Positions 1-11,609 of a stretch of 64,000 nucleotides of DNA are shown here, piece after piece. Source of the DNA: Coenobita brevimanus. Taxonomy: Eukaryota; Arthropoda; Malacostraca; Decapoda; Coenobitidae. The stretch is taken from NCBI GenBank assembly GCA_032717465.1, contig CM064665.1:23718088-23782087 (forward strand), written 5' to 3'. The notes under the pieces were generated by a model. It searched no databases. It saw only the letters and a list, made by a program, of their open reading frames with translations, and had not been told where the DNA came from. The number at the start of each line of letters is the position of its first letter. Position 1 is the first letter of the stretch. The position numbers and the translations under genes were made by a program.

Positions 1-609
1 CCGCGAATGTTTCAGAAATGAAGAAGTGAGTTAGACAGTGGTCCTGGGAACTCCGAGGCTTAGTTCAATGATGCCATCAGGAAATGTACAGTAGTGCGTA
101 ATGTGCATGTAGTTTGGTGTCTACAGTTAGAGGAACTTGTACTGGACATTATGCTGGCCTACATTCTGTGCGTTACTAAAACACTAAAAAAGTACAGCAA
201 AGGGGGATGGTCAGGAACTAGTCCCGAGGGCTGATGAAACGTGAGCTCCAGGTCTCCCTGTCATCAGCTTTCCATCCACCTTGGGAGAACTACCCTGCTC
301 GACTGGTGCTACAGTCTACTTCCTCTATTATCGTTGCGCATGACACGTTAATATTCTTTTGTGTGTTATTTATGCTGGCCATGTATACGTTAAACAGATA
401 ATAAAAAAACAAGCAAAACAATACTAAGAGAAAGTTATTATACACAGCTTAGGAGGAACTGGAATAGCCTCCTATGTTCACGGGAAACGGCCCTAAGATA
501 AAGCTACCCAGCACCTCTTCCTTACTAGTTTATCTTTTTAACAAGGCTCCCTGGCATCTTTTGCTAATCAAATATTTACTGCAAGTGGATAGTTAATTCT
601 TTCTCTGAT
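1..609. other. Unassigned AT-rich sequence with one partial R1 fragment
   Basis: I see no coding region. At 441-470 the plus strand carries an ACACAGCTTAGGAGGAACTGG-like string, which matches the start of repeat family R1. The rest is unremarkable sequence. Confidence 0.4.
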
Positions 610-790
610 TTTTTTTTTTTTTTTTTTTTTTGTGACCTCCAAGCGACTATATTCAGCTTAGGAGAAAGCGATCTTCTAAGAGGACTAACAAAGGCTAGTT
701 CCAACCCCTTCATTTCGAAACGTCTATCCTGAGCCAAACACAACCGCCTAGAGAGAGCAAGAATATAATGAAATGTAGTCTCTGTAATAA
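610..790 (+). repeat. Poly-T run followed by R1 repeat copy
   Basis: A T-run at 610-631 is followed by the R1 signature ATTCAGCTTAGGAGA at 651. About 45 bases later comes AACCCCTTCATT, then AAGAATATAATGAA, and finally GTGGTTAAGG near 788. The order of these blocks is the same as in the other R1 copies, for example at 28120-28439 and 59685-59840. Confidence 0.6.
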
Positions 791-1390
791 AGTGGTTAAG
801 GTGTTACAAGCAAAATCAACTCCTACACACAACAACAATGCCTATGCAACCCATCCACTTGCACCAGCACCAGCCTTCCTACAGACACTCCTATCTCACT
901 CTTTCTATCATCATGTCTTACATTACCAGGCCAAATGTAGCTAAACTGACATAACCCATTCAGTCGTTTACCTGCTGCAGCTGAACAATGGCTCCAGAAT
1001 ATTAACCCTCCATAACAGTGACACATTAATTGACTTCAGTCATGCATATCCTTAAACGATTACATTCAGGTTATAAGAAGCTTTTCGAACTGAATGGAAG
1101 TTAGTTGCATCCTTCATCAATACTTTTAATAGAAGAGGTCTCTCCCAGAGGTGAGAACGAAAAATAAGTAAGAATAAAAAAAAATACATAGAAAGGAAAT
1201 ATAATAAATAATAACACCGTCTGGAAGGACCGGGAATACGGTGATAGATATCACCGAAAGTGAAATGGTTAATACTTTTGATAAACTATGTTCTTACATT
1301 ATTGGGCCAGATGCCATGAAAACTCCTACATTAACCCCTTCAGTCCATCTGCGTCCATATAATTTTATTCGAGTTACTGTGGGTCCAGGT
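791..1390 (+). repeat. Decayed R1-related segments
   Basis: TTACATTACCAGGCCA followed by CCCATTCAGTC (931-960) is echoed by TTACATTATTGGGCCA followed by ACCCCTTCAGTC (1294-1340). Between them, at 1063-1100, is an ACATTCAGGTT...TTTTCGAACTGAA block. All are on the plus strand and are diverged pieces of R1. No gene is visible. Confidence 0.45.
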
Positions 1391-1429
1391 TCATTTGGAC
1401 GTTAACCCGGTAGACTGCAGGCTTGAGCT

Positions 1430-1545
1430 GTCTCTCTCTTGCAGTCCACCATCCTCTTCTCGAAGGGACAGACAGGCAGGCGAAGTTCGCTGGTATAATA
1501 GGGTAGGGAACTGCCTAGTTATATTGGTGCCACCACGGGGTGGGT
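1430..1545 (+). repeat. Dispersed repeat R3, copy 1
   Basis: The segment matches 22955-23070 on the same strand. Both share a CACC-TC-TCTCG start, a GGAGGCGA or GCAGGCGA middle, and a GCCTAGTTATA or GCCTGGTTATA end. The nature of the parent element is unknown. Confidence 0.5.
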
Positions 1546-3094
1546 TTCCTCTCCAGCGAGAGAGAGAGAGGGGGGGGGGAGGATTAATGCTTCTCGACTG
1601 TATATGGGTCATTCAGGCTGATAATCAGTTTTTGTGAGGTTCAGTCTAACCCTAGAATACAACACATAAGCAAAGTTACATCCACAATGAACAAGGACGA
1701 AGGGTAGACAAACTTTGCCAAATAGTATGACCGGCTTGAGAATCGGAGAAAAGGCTTTTATCTGCAAACTGGATAAGTTACCACTGTATCACTGGCCCCT
1801 CCAACTGAAACCCTATTGTGTTCTCTTCCTCAGCAACGCCGAGTCTGTCAGTAACACAACAGGATGTACGGTAATTGATGTAGGACGAGCAGTACAGCAT
1901 TTCACTCACATCGTATAGTGTTTGAAACAATAAAGTAGGACTCTCGATACCACTAGTATTGGCTATACAGTTAATGAGAAATTTTCGCAAATTTTCACTA
2001 CCCCTGCCTCTTAGATTTTTAATTGCTGATTCATACTCCTAAACTGAAGGAAGTTTGGTATACTTCTTGCCCACTGATTATCATCTCTGATTATGTTAAG
2101 TCAGAGATGAAAGTGTGAGATATGTCCAGTGAAGACGCAGCAGAACAGTAGGTGTAGTTTCGATTCAAGTGTACCCATCTCCCTTACACCCTTCCAGCAG
2201 TGCGTGTAGGCGGCTTGGGTAGTAGCACACAGCACCCAAGTTATGCACATTAAATCTTCCAGGTATAAAACCTACGAGTGTGGCGAGGAGAGCGTGACCG
2301 GGAGCTTCCCTGACAAATTTTGGTAAATGATACCCATTCCTGGAACTTCTCATGTTCTGATGTTAGTTGTTACTATATTTAGCTACCGTTCAATGCTGTA
2401 TTTGTGCTCCTCATTCTGTAATCTGACAGTGGCTACATAAATAGGTATTAATTACCTTTAATGGAGCCAGAGTAATGTACAAAATACGTCATTCGAAAAC
2501 AGGTCCATATTTTAGCGAGATAGTTGAGAATAACGTCTCCACTTTCCCACCTGAAGTTTCTGCACGATGGAATTGAGAAATAAATATATATTTACAATAT
2601 TTGTATATATGACTGTGTTTCTTTAGCAACTGCATAGGGGCATGTGATGTAAACCTACCTTTGTTAATTATGCTCTCACACACGTTCAGTGCTGGGGAAA
2701 CGGTGGAAGTTTCAACATTTTTGTGTCAACCTCCAACCCTCACTCCTCACCGTTTGCTGCAGCTAATTGTGAGTTGATATTATCTCCTCGACATATATTG
2801 TGCATATGGTTTTGTCTGGCTAAGTGGGTTAAAAGGATATGTTTTGAATTGCATTAGATTAGTTCACTGAATAAAGCGGGTAGTGTTGAAGCAGTTTGTT
2901 TTGAGTGGTTGAGACAAGTTCTGACAGGAAGGCGCCAGATTTGGATTTAAAAAAAAAAAAAGTGGGTCCAGACTGAAGGTGGTTGGCCTGTTTTGGTCTA
3001 GATAAGATAGAAAAAAATTAGATAAAATTGATAAATCAAAGTAAATTAAGAAAAAAGTTTGTTTCAAACTCTGGCCTGAGAAAAAGAAGTTTAG
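1546..3094. other. Unassigned sequence
   Basis: No gene or recognised transposon. A short hairpin TCATCTCTGA/TCAGAGATGA sits near 2084-2110, and an A-run lies near 2949. Small open frames here lack family features. Confidence 0.4.
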
Positions 3095-3340
3095 TTGAGA
3101 CCCAGCAATTCCCCTACGTGCTACGCAACTTCACATGTCACCATTTCGTTACTTATACTCACCGTCCTTACTAAATGCACGTTAAGACTATCTCCAGTCA
3201 GGATCAGTGTGATGGTAACAGTGGGGTGTTCTCATGACATGTCAGTGAAATTAACGGGAAATTAGTAAAGATTTTTCTATCCAGCATGGGGTTGATCTCA
3301 TAACCTTTGGTAAGTATGCAAGTGGCAACTGTTGAAAAGG
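3095..3340 (-). repeat. Decayed SINE B copy
   Basis: The plus strand around 3100-3260 (GACCCAGC..., ACATGTCACCA, CACCGTCC, GACATGTC) aligns block by block with 27770-27930. There it forms the body of a tRNA-headed SINE. The region near 3275-3330 looks like the degraded tRNA part (CCAGCATGGGG). I infer the same SINE family, much older than the 27.8-kb copy. Confidence 0.5.
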
Positions 3341-4584
3341 AGGGAACAAAAGGCCCACCGGTTCTCTCCAATCCACTACCACCTCCAGGGTTAGCGAAAG
3401 TAGGAAAAGCGATCCCCATACACCTAGTGCTGCCCCAACACACGAGCAGCTTGTGTGTGTACAGAGTAACTGGGTGACTTACTCCGTGCTTCCCCAGGTG
3501 ATAATGAGACACTGTGGTGAGATATACCACCCTTGCATGCTATATTGTGCCACCGTGACCGTTACGGCTTTGGTCTTGGGGAAGTAGCACCTGTTCCAAC
3601 ACAACCATCGTTAAAAGAGTGAATGTACTGCCTGCCCGAGAGACCAGTAACATGATTTGGTGACTGAGCTTTAAGCATGACTCACTTCCCAGACTTCTAA
3701 TTCTAGTTTCATGTTTGCTAAAGCTTACTAACGCAGAGATGAAATTTAAGCCATGAAAGTATGATTAGCAACGCCAAGAGATCATTCTTTATCTTGCATA
3801 TATTGTCACCGTATCAGAATTTCGAGAAATTTAGTTTGAATTTATTCCAAGTATACACTGCGTCACATGCTTATTTTGTTGTTCATGTTATTCTTGTTAT
3901 TAAAACTACCCATACCCCAGTGGGAAGTTTTCTTGTTTATTTTTATTTTTATTATTATTATTATTATTACCTATTTTAAAATTGCGTATTTCAAAGGCTA
4001 TTTGGCCTAGAGCCAACTTAACTGTACATCTGCCCGTTTCTTTTGGCTAAATATGGTGGCATTCTGTCAACCGAATCTCCGGATGTTATCCGTCCTACAG
4101 AAAAGTGAGTCGGTCACGCTATCCCAAGAACCGCTTAAGCTAGGAAGCTGAAATTTTACTACAATATAGCCTTAAGGCGGACGCAGCGAGGAAAGGAGTG
4201 TAGTTTAATCGGTCAATTATTCTCTGAGATCGTCTGAGGTAAATGATTGTGCCTTTTCCAGATATTCCGGATGTCACCTAAGTTTCCATGAAGGATTAAA
4301 GCTAGAGCCACCAAACTTGGTCCTAAGGTGACATGCAGAACTTCAGTGACCTTGACCTCAAGGTCTCTTTATAGCTCGGCTTCTAGTGGGGCTGCAGGGC
4401 TTGGCAGTGGCTGTGGGAAGTATTTATTCATCAAAATTGCCCTTGGACAATTTTACGGTGATCTAGTTGTTGTTGTTATTATTTTTATTACTATTATTGT
4501 TGCTGGTACTATTGTTGGTTGAATTTTTGAAATTAAACTCTCGTCATGCCTATGCCAGTCAACCTCAGTTGCTCATATTCCCAA
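3341..4584. other. Unassigned sequence with TTA-rich simple repeats
   Basis: Imperfect (TTA)n occurs at about 3945-3970, and a TTG/TTA-rich tract at about 4460-4520. A GTGACCTTGACCTCAAGG string at 4347 resembles motifs seen at 30.0 and 36.1 kb. No gene is supported. Confidence 0.4.
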
Positions 4585-4880
4585 GGTCTATTACTTCTTC
4601 CTTGTCTTACCACACACCACTACCCACACCCATCCAGTCCATCTCTCTCCACCCAACTCAGTCTATTCTGTCCCTCCTCCACACCAAACGTTTTAGGAAA
4701 CTTTGTTCCCACCAACACGTTCATCATTAATATAACACCCATCTTCACAGGGTGTGCTCGCCCTGCTATGAGCCCACCTCACACACTTTATTTACTCTTT
4801 TCTGATCAACTCACCAATATCAGCGCTTTCACCTTCGACTTGCACATTACCATCCTGCCCACAACACTCTTTGTCACAAA
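4585..4880 (+). repeat. Dispersed pyrimidine-rich repeat R4, copy 1
   Basis: This C/T-rich segment aligns in order with 10635-10900 and, in part, with 7955-8130 and 63560-63960. Shared blocks are CTTG-C-TACCAC, CATCCAGTCC, GAAACTTTGTTCCCACC and TTGCACATTACCA. The open frames here (for example 4546-5037) are translations of this low-complexity DNA and have no domain. Confidence 0.55.
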
Positions 4881-4899
4881 ATATGCCTCACTGAACATG

Positions 4900-5480
4900 C
4901 TCTACCACCCATCACCATGCTTGTCCATCTTGTTCAGTCACTCCATCCATTTATGCCTAATTAGAACCATTCACGTTCATGAATGCTACTTCAGGTCGAC
5001 TCAGAAGCGTCACATCCATTTTTGCTTAGTCAGGTAATTTCAGCTGAGCCTGGGGTAATTCAGGTCCAGTTGGGCCCACTAATGTCCAGTTAAGCCCATT
5101 TAAAACCAGCCACGTCCATTCAAGTTAGGTAACTTCTGATCATGGCCTTCAGGTCCAATTGGGTCCATTCCAGTCAGTTCAGGTAGTCACAGCCATTCGG
5201 GGCTTCACGAACTGACTTAAAATTGACCTGATTATGCTGGATTGGAGATGGCTGTGCTGCATGGACGTAACTAGACATGAATGGACTTAACTGAACATAA
5301 ACAAACTTGAACTGACCTTAATGTAACAAAATACGTGAATGGATCTGAATTAACCTAAATGGGCGGAAACTGGCAAATTTGGACCAAAGTTCATCAGACT
5401 GGACCTGAAATAACACACAGGAACCTCGATTGCTTTGACTGGTCTGAAGGTAGCATAACCAAAATAGCCTGATTAGACCA
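4900..5480. repeat. Quasi-palindromic array of short GTCCA/TGGAC motifs
   Basis: From about 4925 to 5190 the plus strand is dense in GTCCAGTT, GTCCATTC and CAGGTCCA. From about 5230 to 5470 it is dense in the complements TGGACTTAACTGAAC, AATGGA and TGGACC. The two halves could fold on each other. It reads like a degenerate roughly 10-bp repeat with an inverted second half. Confidence 0.4.
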
Positions 5481-6030
5481 GTACACAATTGAAAATCATA
5501 AACAGCTTCACGCTAAAAAAAGAGAAAAAAAAAAGCCAATTTGACTGTTCTTTTTATGACGTTTATGTAAGAACGACGAAGGTACGAGGTCGACAACCGC
5601 ACGTCTTTTAAGTGTATTTTCTTCAGCTTCGTACAGTGAGCAGTGATTATCCTGGAAGACATGAAGGATACACTTGTAAAAGACGTCATCGTATGTAAAG
5701 AGTGAATGAAATTTGTTCATAATCTGATAAGAGAGGTTCCCAAACAATGAATACTGTGTCGTGGCGGTGATAGGTGTAAAATTAAAATAAGGTCACTGCA
5801 TGAAAGGAGTTGATGTATTTTGCATTATCCTACTGTATTTTCCAATTGTCTTACGGGTTCGTGGATATAAGCAACAATCTATGATTCATTTCACGATGAT
5901 GATGCCTGTCAGGTTTAAACCCCCCACTTCACTTGACAATTCTCCTTAATAAAGTAACCACTTCAGATACATAGATTCAAAGGAACATACATACGTACAT
6001 GCATACAAAACAGGCAACCGCCTACTGACA
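5481..6030. other. Unassigned sequence
   Basis: AT-rich DNA with a short A-run near 5523. No convincing coding region or repeat was found. Confidence 0.4.
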
Positions 6031-6033
6031 AAC

Positions 6034-6100
<67 letters not shown>

Positions 6101-6290
6101 TACACACGTGTACATCGATGTCTACCTTGATACAAACATAACTCATGCATGATGTACACGTGCACAAAAAAGCGATGGCGTACCCACGAGCTGCATGCAT
6201 TCACATATACATATATACATTGAGTCATACCTGGATACACACAGAAACAACACACGCATGATGCACACATGCAGGTGTTCCCACAAACAT
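6031..6290. repeat. (CA)n(TA)n microsatellite and a two-copy 102-bp repeat
   Basis: A CA run (6031-6061) passes directly into a TA run (6062-6096). Downstream, GATACA-ACATAACTCATGCATGATG near 6130 is repeated in diverged form near 6232. The tyrosine- and cysteine-rich open frames here are microsatellite translations. Confidence 0.8.
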
Positions 6291-7284
6291 TTCCTGTACG
6301 TATATATATCCAATAAAACCAGGAGTCTTGCAGGCCTCAGTGGGTGAGCTGTCCTGGGGCGGCATTTACAGCACAAAGGGCTTAACAAACTCAGTATTCT
6401 TTAGCGCATAGCAATAACACCATTCTTTGATCTCATATACTAAAAATACAAAGGGATAAGCGGCTTCGGCAAACAGTTAATGCGACTTATGTACAGAAAA
6501 TGTGTGTATGGCGCCCCTGGGGTTCGATGGATGTAAAATGAACAAAGTCCACAAATACAGATGGATCTATTAAGTCCTTACATGCAGCGCCTTACCCTCC
6601 ACCTGACAAAGTCAGAGGAGGGTGTTGTTATCACTGGGATCAATAGGTGTCCGTCCGTAGTGCTGGGTGGCAGTGTTGCTGGTTGGGCATAGAGGTTTAG
6701 TTTCCGGGCCAGAACTCAGAAAGTATTCACTCTAGAGCCATAAAATTTCACGTAGTAATAATGTGTCTCATAGTGAACTGGTGCCTTTTGATAGGTAGAA
6801 TGCTGAGCCTTAAATATTTCTTGAAAATAACGAAGAAAAAAAAATCAGATTTCAAAGCGACCTGCGCAAGGAATCTGAAGGGCCCAGGTTATGTGTCATC
6901 AAGACATTCTCATTACGCCCACTTTAAAAGAAATTATTTGGGGGTTGGGGATGAGGGCCGTTATGAGCTAGGTTAGGTGTGCAGGGTGGTGGGGGTATGT
7001 GTTTTGTCAGATGGAGGGTTGCAACAACGTAGCGTTACCTGTGTTTGTACTTAACTTTTGCTATTACCAAAAGATTTCAGTAAGTTTGGTAGTGATCACT
7101 GATAGGGAAGTGTTTAATGAAGTCTGTGCCTAACCTTTCCCGTTCAGAAAGTCTATCTTTAGCTGAAAAAATTATCTGGAGGTAACAAAAATGAAATAAG
7201 GAAGGCGTCTTTGGGCTTAATTTTCTTTTTTAAATAACAGAACAGATGAAGGAAAAACAAGCGAATAAAAAACTAATCCATTCA
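6291..7284. other. Unassigned sequence
   Basis: No gene was recognised. AGCCATAAAATTTCA at about 6737 resembles AGCCACCAAACTTGG at 4306, so the two regions may share a decayed repeat. Confidence 0.35.
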
Positions 7285-7500
7285 CCACATTACTGGTGTC
7301 CTCCATTCATAGAAAATTTGTGACAGTAGGGCGTGAATGGATGTAGGTTGAAGTTTGGGGGAAAACAACTCCCGGGAAGGGAGTTCCAAAGACATGCAGT
7401 TCGAGGAATAATAGATCTCTGATAGGCGGACTACATAAAATTCCAAATCGTGCGGTTTTGAGGGATTTCGAGTTCTGAAAAAAAACAAAAAAAAAAAACA
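7285..7500 (-). mobile_element. 3' tail fragment of a Jockey/CR1-like LINE
   Basis: On the minus strand the translation ends LELPSRELFSPKLQPTSIH, the usual C-terminal block of Jockey-superfamily proteins (WNSLP...FPP-NLQ-F). The DNA aligns with 21016-21130, sharing GTAGGTTGAAGTTTG, GGGAA-GGAGTT and GATGCAG-TCGAGGAATAA. Only the last 60 or so codons are present, so this is a dead 5'-truncated fragment. Confidence 0.6.
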
Positions 7501-7586
7501 GGAGTAACACCTGCACTTACATGACAGGGTTGGCCTACATCGTAATGCTTCGTCCATGTCTCAGAACGTTATGTGAAGTCATGGAC

Positions 7587-7680
7587 GCGATCCTTTTTAT
7601 TGACTTCAATATGAATCATTTTGGCCTATCGATGCGATCCTTTTTTATTGGCTTTAATTTGAATCATATTGGGTTATGGA
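7587..7680 (+). repeat. Two-copy 47-bp tandem duplication
   Basis: GCGATCCTTTTTATTGACTT at 7587 recurs with small changes at 7634 (period 47). Both copies are followed by AATCAT-TTGG. Confidence 0.7.
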
Positions 7681-7954
7681 TTGTCTCGATGCTGTAATAT
7701 TTACCTGCAATCCTGTTCACGTGATAAATAATATATTGAACAAATAGACTGTCTGTTACTGACAATTTGACCTTTTCTCCACCATTAACATATTGGAAGC
7801 AATCAGTTTTCCTGTGTATTGCTATATATTTACCAGCAGCAAGCGACGTTGAGGATATAAAAGATGAACATGCGTCTTTCTTACTTTGTTGTTCTTATTG
7901 CAGTACACTTAGAAATAGACTTACAATGCCATTAGCACAGGGAATGTATATCAC
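7681..7954. other. Unassigned sequence
   Basis: No gene or repeat recognised. Confidence 0.35.
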
Positions 7955-8010
7955 CTCCTGCCTTGCTCTACCACACAACGCCACCACCACCACTCATCCT
8001 GTCCGCTCCT

Positions 8011-8066
<56 letters not shown>

Positions 8067-8130
8067 AGCTGTTCAAGGAAATCTGTCCCCACCGCCAACA
8101 CCGCTCTTTATACCACAGCCCAGTCAGCTG
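7955..8130 (+). repeat. R4 repeat, copy 2, with internal (CA)n
   Basis: The CCTTGCTCTACCACAC start and the GGAAATCTGTCCCCACC block match R4 at 4598 and 4696. Between them the sequence has expanded into a CA microsatellite (about 8012-8064). The 163-codon open frame across it is an artefact of R4 plus the CA run. Confidence 0.55.
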
Positions 8131-8834
8131 AAGCCAACCCTAATAGGATGCTAAAACTATATTTCATACACTACATACAAATTTATTTTCCACCAAACAG
8201 TACTAACTTATTCACAGCAGATCTGCTCTTAACAGCTTTGAGAGTTTTTTTTTCGTGATGTGAACTATCTATCTGCACATGTGTATCTTACCTGCAGAAA
8301 GATCTCAGCACTGCTTTGATTGGCAGTAGAGGATGGTTGAGCAGAGGATCACTTTTAGACGTATGACTTGCTAATCTGAGAATACAGTTTTGTTTTGGAA
8401 CAAAATATGAATGACAATTTTATGGCAAGCATATGTTAATAGTTTTGAGTAAGGGTTTATTTTCCTGAAATTGTTTTCACATAAGATACATATAGCAATA
8501 CATCTTTGAATGGAAAAGAGAGACTCCATTAGCTTTTCCCAGCAATTAATGCATGAGAAGCATTAAAATTTTTAAGAAGTAGAACACTGCTGTATGCCTT
8601 ACAGTTCAGAGATTTCTTAAGTTTCACTCAAAGCCAACTATATATGCTACAAAATCTTTCACTACAAGGAGACATCACACTATCTGAAACAAATATTTCA
8701 TTTCCTTCCCCTGAAAGCACATCGGACTTCTTTTCCTCATCAGTGTTATCATGCGCTAGGACCCTGCCTTTATCAGGAGAGGAATTAATGACACTAGTCG
8801 CTGCAGCAGTTGAATTACGAGCCTGTAAACGATA
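8131..8834. other. Unassigned sequence
   Basis: No gene recognised. The minus-strand frame 8628-8888 is acidic and serine-rich but has no domain and runs into the terminal repeat of the next element. Confidence 0.35.
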
Positions 8835-9436
8835 ACTAACCCTTAAACAGTACACCTTGGTCAGAGAGACCCGGCCACTTTTTGCCACTTACTGGTTCAG
8901 CAACTACTATATGCCAGGGACCCCTGTCCTTCCCAATAGCTTCCTAAGTTTGGATGCCCATGCTAAAGGTGGCTGTGTGGTTTTCCAGGTCTCCTTCTGT
9001 TTTGGTGTATAACACACTAAAGTCGTGGTCGGGTCTGTGAGACCCAGGTGTACTGGATAAGGGGGGCTGAAATTTACTGTTGTGTGATGCAAATTTTTTC
9101 ACCCTGTGAATTGCCCTCTCCACACCACGAAGACCCTTCATGCCACTAGCTTTGACAGCAGTGTGAGCATCATTGTGTCGTTTCTTTTATTATGGGGTCC
9201 ATGTAAACAGAAACTGTACAGATTTTTTTCAAAAATTTGCCTAAAATGCTTTAAATATGTTAATTTTAATTGTATATTCATTATTGCATAGTAAATTGAA
9301 CCAAAAACGTTGTAGATTGGTCAAAGATTCAGTAAATAAAACACAAGTATTTTTTTTTTTTTTCTATTTGTGGGTCTGTGAGACCCAGGTGTCCTAATGG
9401 TGTATAGGCGCAACTAGGTGTACTGTTTCAGGGTAG
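8835..9436. mobile_element. Non-autonomous DNA element with 21-bp inverted ends (piggyBac-like?)
   Basis: The left end (8835-8856) reads CTAACCCTTAAACAGTACAC; the reverse complement of the right end (9416-9436) reads CTACCCTGAAACAGTACACC, differing by one indel and one mismatch. Palindromes of the type GGGTCTGTGAGACCC lie just inside both ends (about 8860 and 9372), with a third at 9030. The ends start CCCT and are flanked by TAA/TA, which could be decayed TTAA sites, so a piggyBac-type MITE is possible. It encodes no transposase. Confidence 0.55.
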
Positions 9437-10006
9437 GCGGTTATGACTGAGACTGATGCCAAAGGTAAGCAGTTTCCACTAATTATTTCTTCAGTTTTGT
9501 TGTGAATTGATATCTTTCTATGGGCGGCTGAGAACTGTCTTGCTGAGGTATTGTTATTAAACCACAAATCTTAAAATTTGCAAAGTGGCAAAAAATAGTT
9601 GTATGTAGTCTTGACTCATCTTGTACTCTTAAGAGGTAACCTAAAGTTGGTTTAAATGAACAATTAGCTTTTCACATAGTACTTGAAGGCTTCTGCGATA
9701 GATAAGGAATCCGCTAAATTTTGTTTTTCTTTTGGATTTAACAACAGACAGATCATCAGGTGGTAATGTTAAATAAATACTGCTGTACATTTGCAATTAT
9801 TGCCGTTATCTCTACATTGTCATCTACTTTCAACGGACACTTCCAGCCATAGTTACACAATTTCCGTGAATTCCTGATATCTTATTGTCCTTTTTGCAAC
9901 TCTGAATCCAGGTATTTTCTGCTCCAGACAAAACTGAAGGGAGTCAGTAACAGTCACTGAGTACCTGCACAACCAGTTTTGCATTCGTCTCTTTCTTCAG
10001 TCATTA
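9437..10006. other. Unassigned sequence
   Basis: AT-rich DNA with no gene or repeat I can name. Confidence 0.35.
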
Positions 10007-10264
10007 TGTAATTCACCGGGTCGATCAGGATCACTTGATGGTCGTGATCGTCAGCTTTTACCCTCCCGGAAGGGAGCTGAGAGCTCATATAGTCCGATCT
10101 AAGGGCAAGGCTGTGACCTTCACACACCCACACACCTGTCCCTTTGCTCAAGGGGGACAGTAACCACCCACTTCGTCAGTGAAACTTTTCGGAACCTGAG
10201 CGAGGCGCGAACTCCCGTCTACCAGATGGTAAGCGAGAACGTTATCACTGCGCCAGCGAGCGGT
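10007..10264 (-). repeat. tRNA-derived SINE A, copy 1
   Basis: Read on the minus strand it starts CCGCTCGCTGGCGCAGTGAT (RNA polymerase III A-box-like TGGCGCAGTGA), then has a B-box-like AGTTCGCGCCT about 45 bases on. The body is shared almost base for base with 24223-24478, including GATCGGACTATATGAGCTCT and CCTTCCGGGAGGGTAAAAGC. It ends near CCCGGTGAATTACAT. No functional tRNA fold is expected. Confidence 0.8.
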
Positions 10265-10634
10265 GTTAACTTGTTTCCCAGATGTAGGCTTCCCTTTTCG
10301 TGTAATTAATGGGGTCTCTCAACTGACTGCCACTCAAAAGCAAAAGTAAAGAGAAAAACTTTTAGTGATGAAATGTAATGGACGGTTTGGATTTTCTGTC
10401 TGCTCATTCACTGGAGTTGAATGCAGCAGAAACATTTAGCTTTGCTGAACACGGTACAGAGAGACAGAATCCTTATCACTCGCAGCTGAGCTAGAAATGA
10501 GTGTGTGAGTGGAAATGCAGAGGAGAGAACACCTGACACCTTGACTTGGATGCAGCTTATCCCACAAGAAGATGGCGGCAAACTGTCAGGCTCACGGCGA
10601 CTCCACCCATCCTATCTCCATGCCACAGCCATTA
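10265..10634. other. Unassigned sequence
   Basis: No gene or named repeat. Confidence 0.35.
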
Positions 10635-10900
10635 TTACAAAGTGTGGTTGTTCCGCCTTGCCCCACCACCCATTACTTCCTTCGCCCCTCCTCTCCAACC
10701 GCCCCACCTTTCATTTCTAACCCCAGACATCTAACATTTAAGAGAAGTTTGTTCCCACTGCCAATGATGGCCAGCATAACCTCCACCACCTTGGTCCATC
10801 CCAACCACCCTCACCCATCTCTTTCCGCCCACTCTATCCATTTTTTGATACTCCGCCTTTGATGTGCACCTTACCAGCCTTCTCACAGCATCCATCTTTT
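10635..10900 (+). repeat. R4 repeat, copy 3
   Basis: It follows the R4 block order: CCGCCTTGCCCCACCACCC, then GAAGTTTGTTCCCAC, then TTGATGTGCACCTTACCAG. This is the same order and strand as 4585-4880. The overlapping proline-rich frames (10505-10862) are not genes. Confidence 0.55.
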
Positions 10901-11609
10901 CATCTGCCGGTTCAGCTGTTATTTCAATGACTGCGTATGACAGTTATCCGCAATGTCGGCTATGCCCATTGACGAATATGTTGACACAACAGTCAGGTAT
11001 GCCGTAGACGAATGCACTTGGCTCCATTAACAAGTGGAAGTGTTAAGCCGAACATAACAATTTGTTATAAACCCAGGTTACTCTGAACGACTACCAGATA
11101 ATAAAGCTGTGTATGCTAGGATGAATAAACGTATATTTTCCTACTATTGAATACATGACATGCTACTCACAGCCATTTCCTCTTAAGTAAACTAAAGACA
11201 GTTTTCACAATTTACAGTGGCTAACGCCAGAAGACTTTATTTGCCACCGGGATATCACTCGAGGTCTGAGAGTTGAAAAGCCATCTGGATTTAAGATGTC
11301 AACTCGATTTATAACATACTCCGGGATTTGCTGTGGACTACGCCAATTACCACCAGCAAACCTCCCAAGGCTTGACTCTGAAGATTGCAATGGAAGGCAC
11401 TTCAGATCGTTTAGTTAAGATGAATGCTCTATTAAGAGGCGAAAAAATCGTTAGAATTATATGAACTTCTAGTCAGGGTTAACGTAACGGAATCCAGTTG
11501 TGTATCTTATATCGCTTTATCTTGGTTTAATAGAAACTACATGATGGTTGGTGGTTCCTTTATTTTATGATCCGTTTTTCTGTTTGTATTGTTTTGTTCC
11601 CTGTATTTG
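10901..11609. other. Unassigned sequence
   Basis: No gene or named repeat was found. Confidence 0.35.

Noticed and set aside
8628..8888. Acidic, serine-rich minus-strand frame that resembles a transposase leader
   Set aside because: No downstream catalytic region, and it overlaps the end of the 8835-9436 element; too weak to call a gene.
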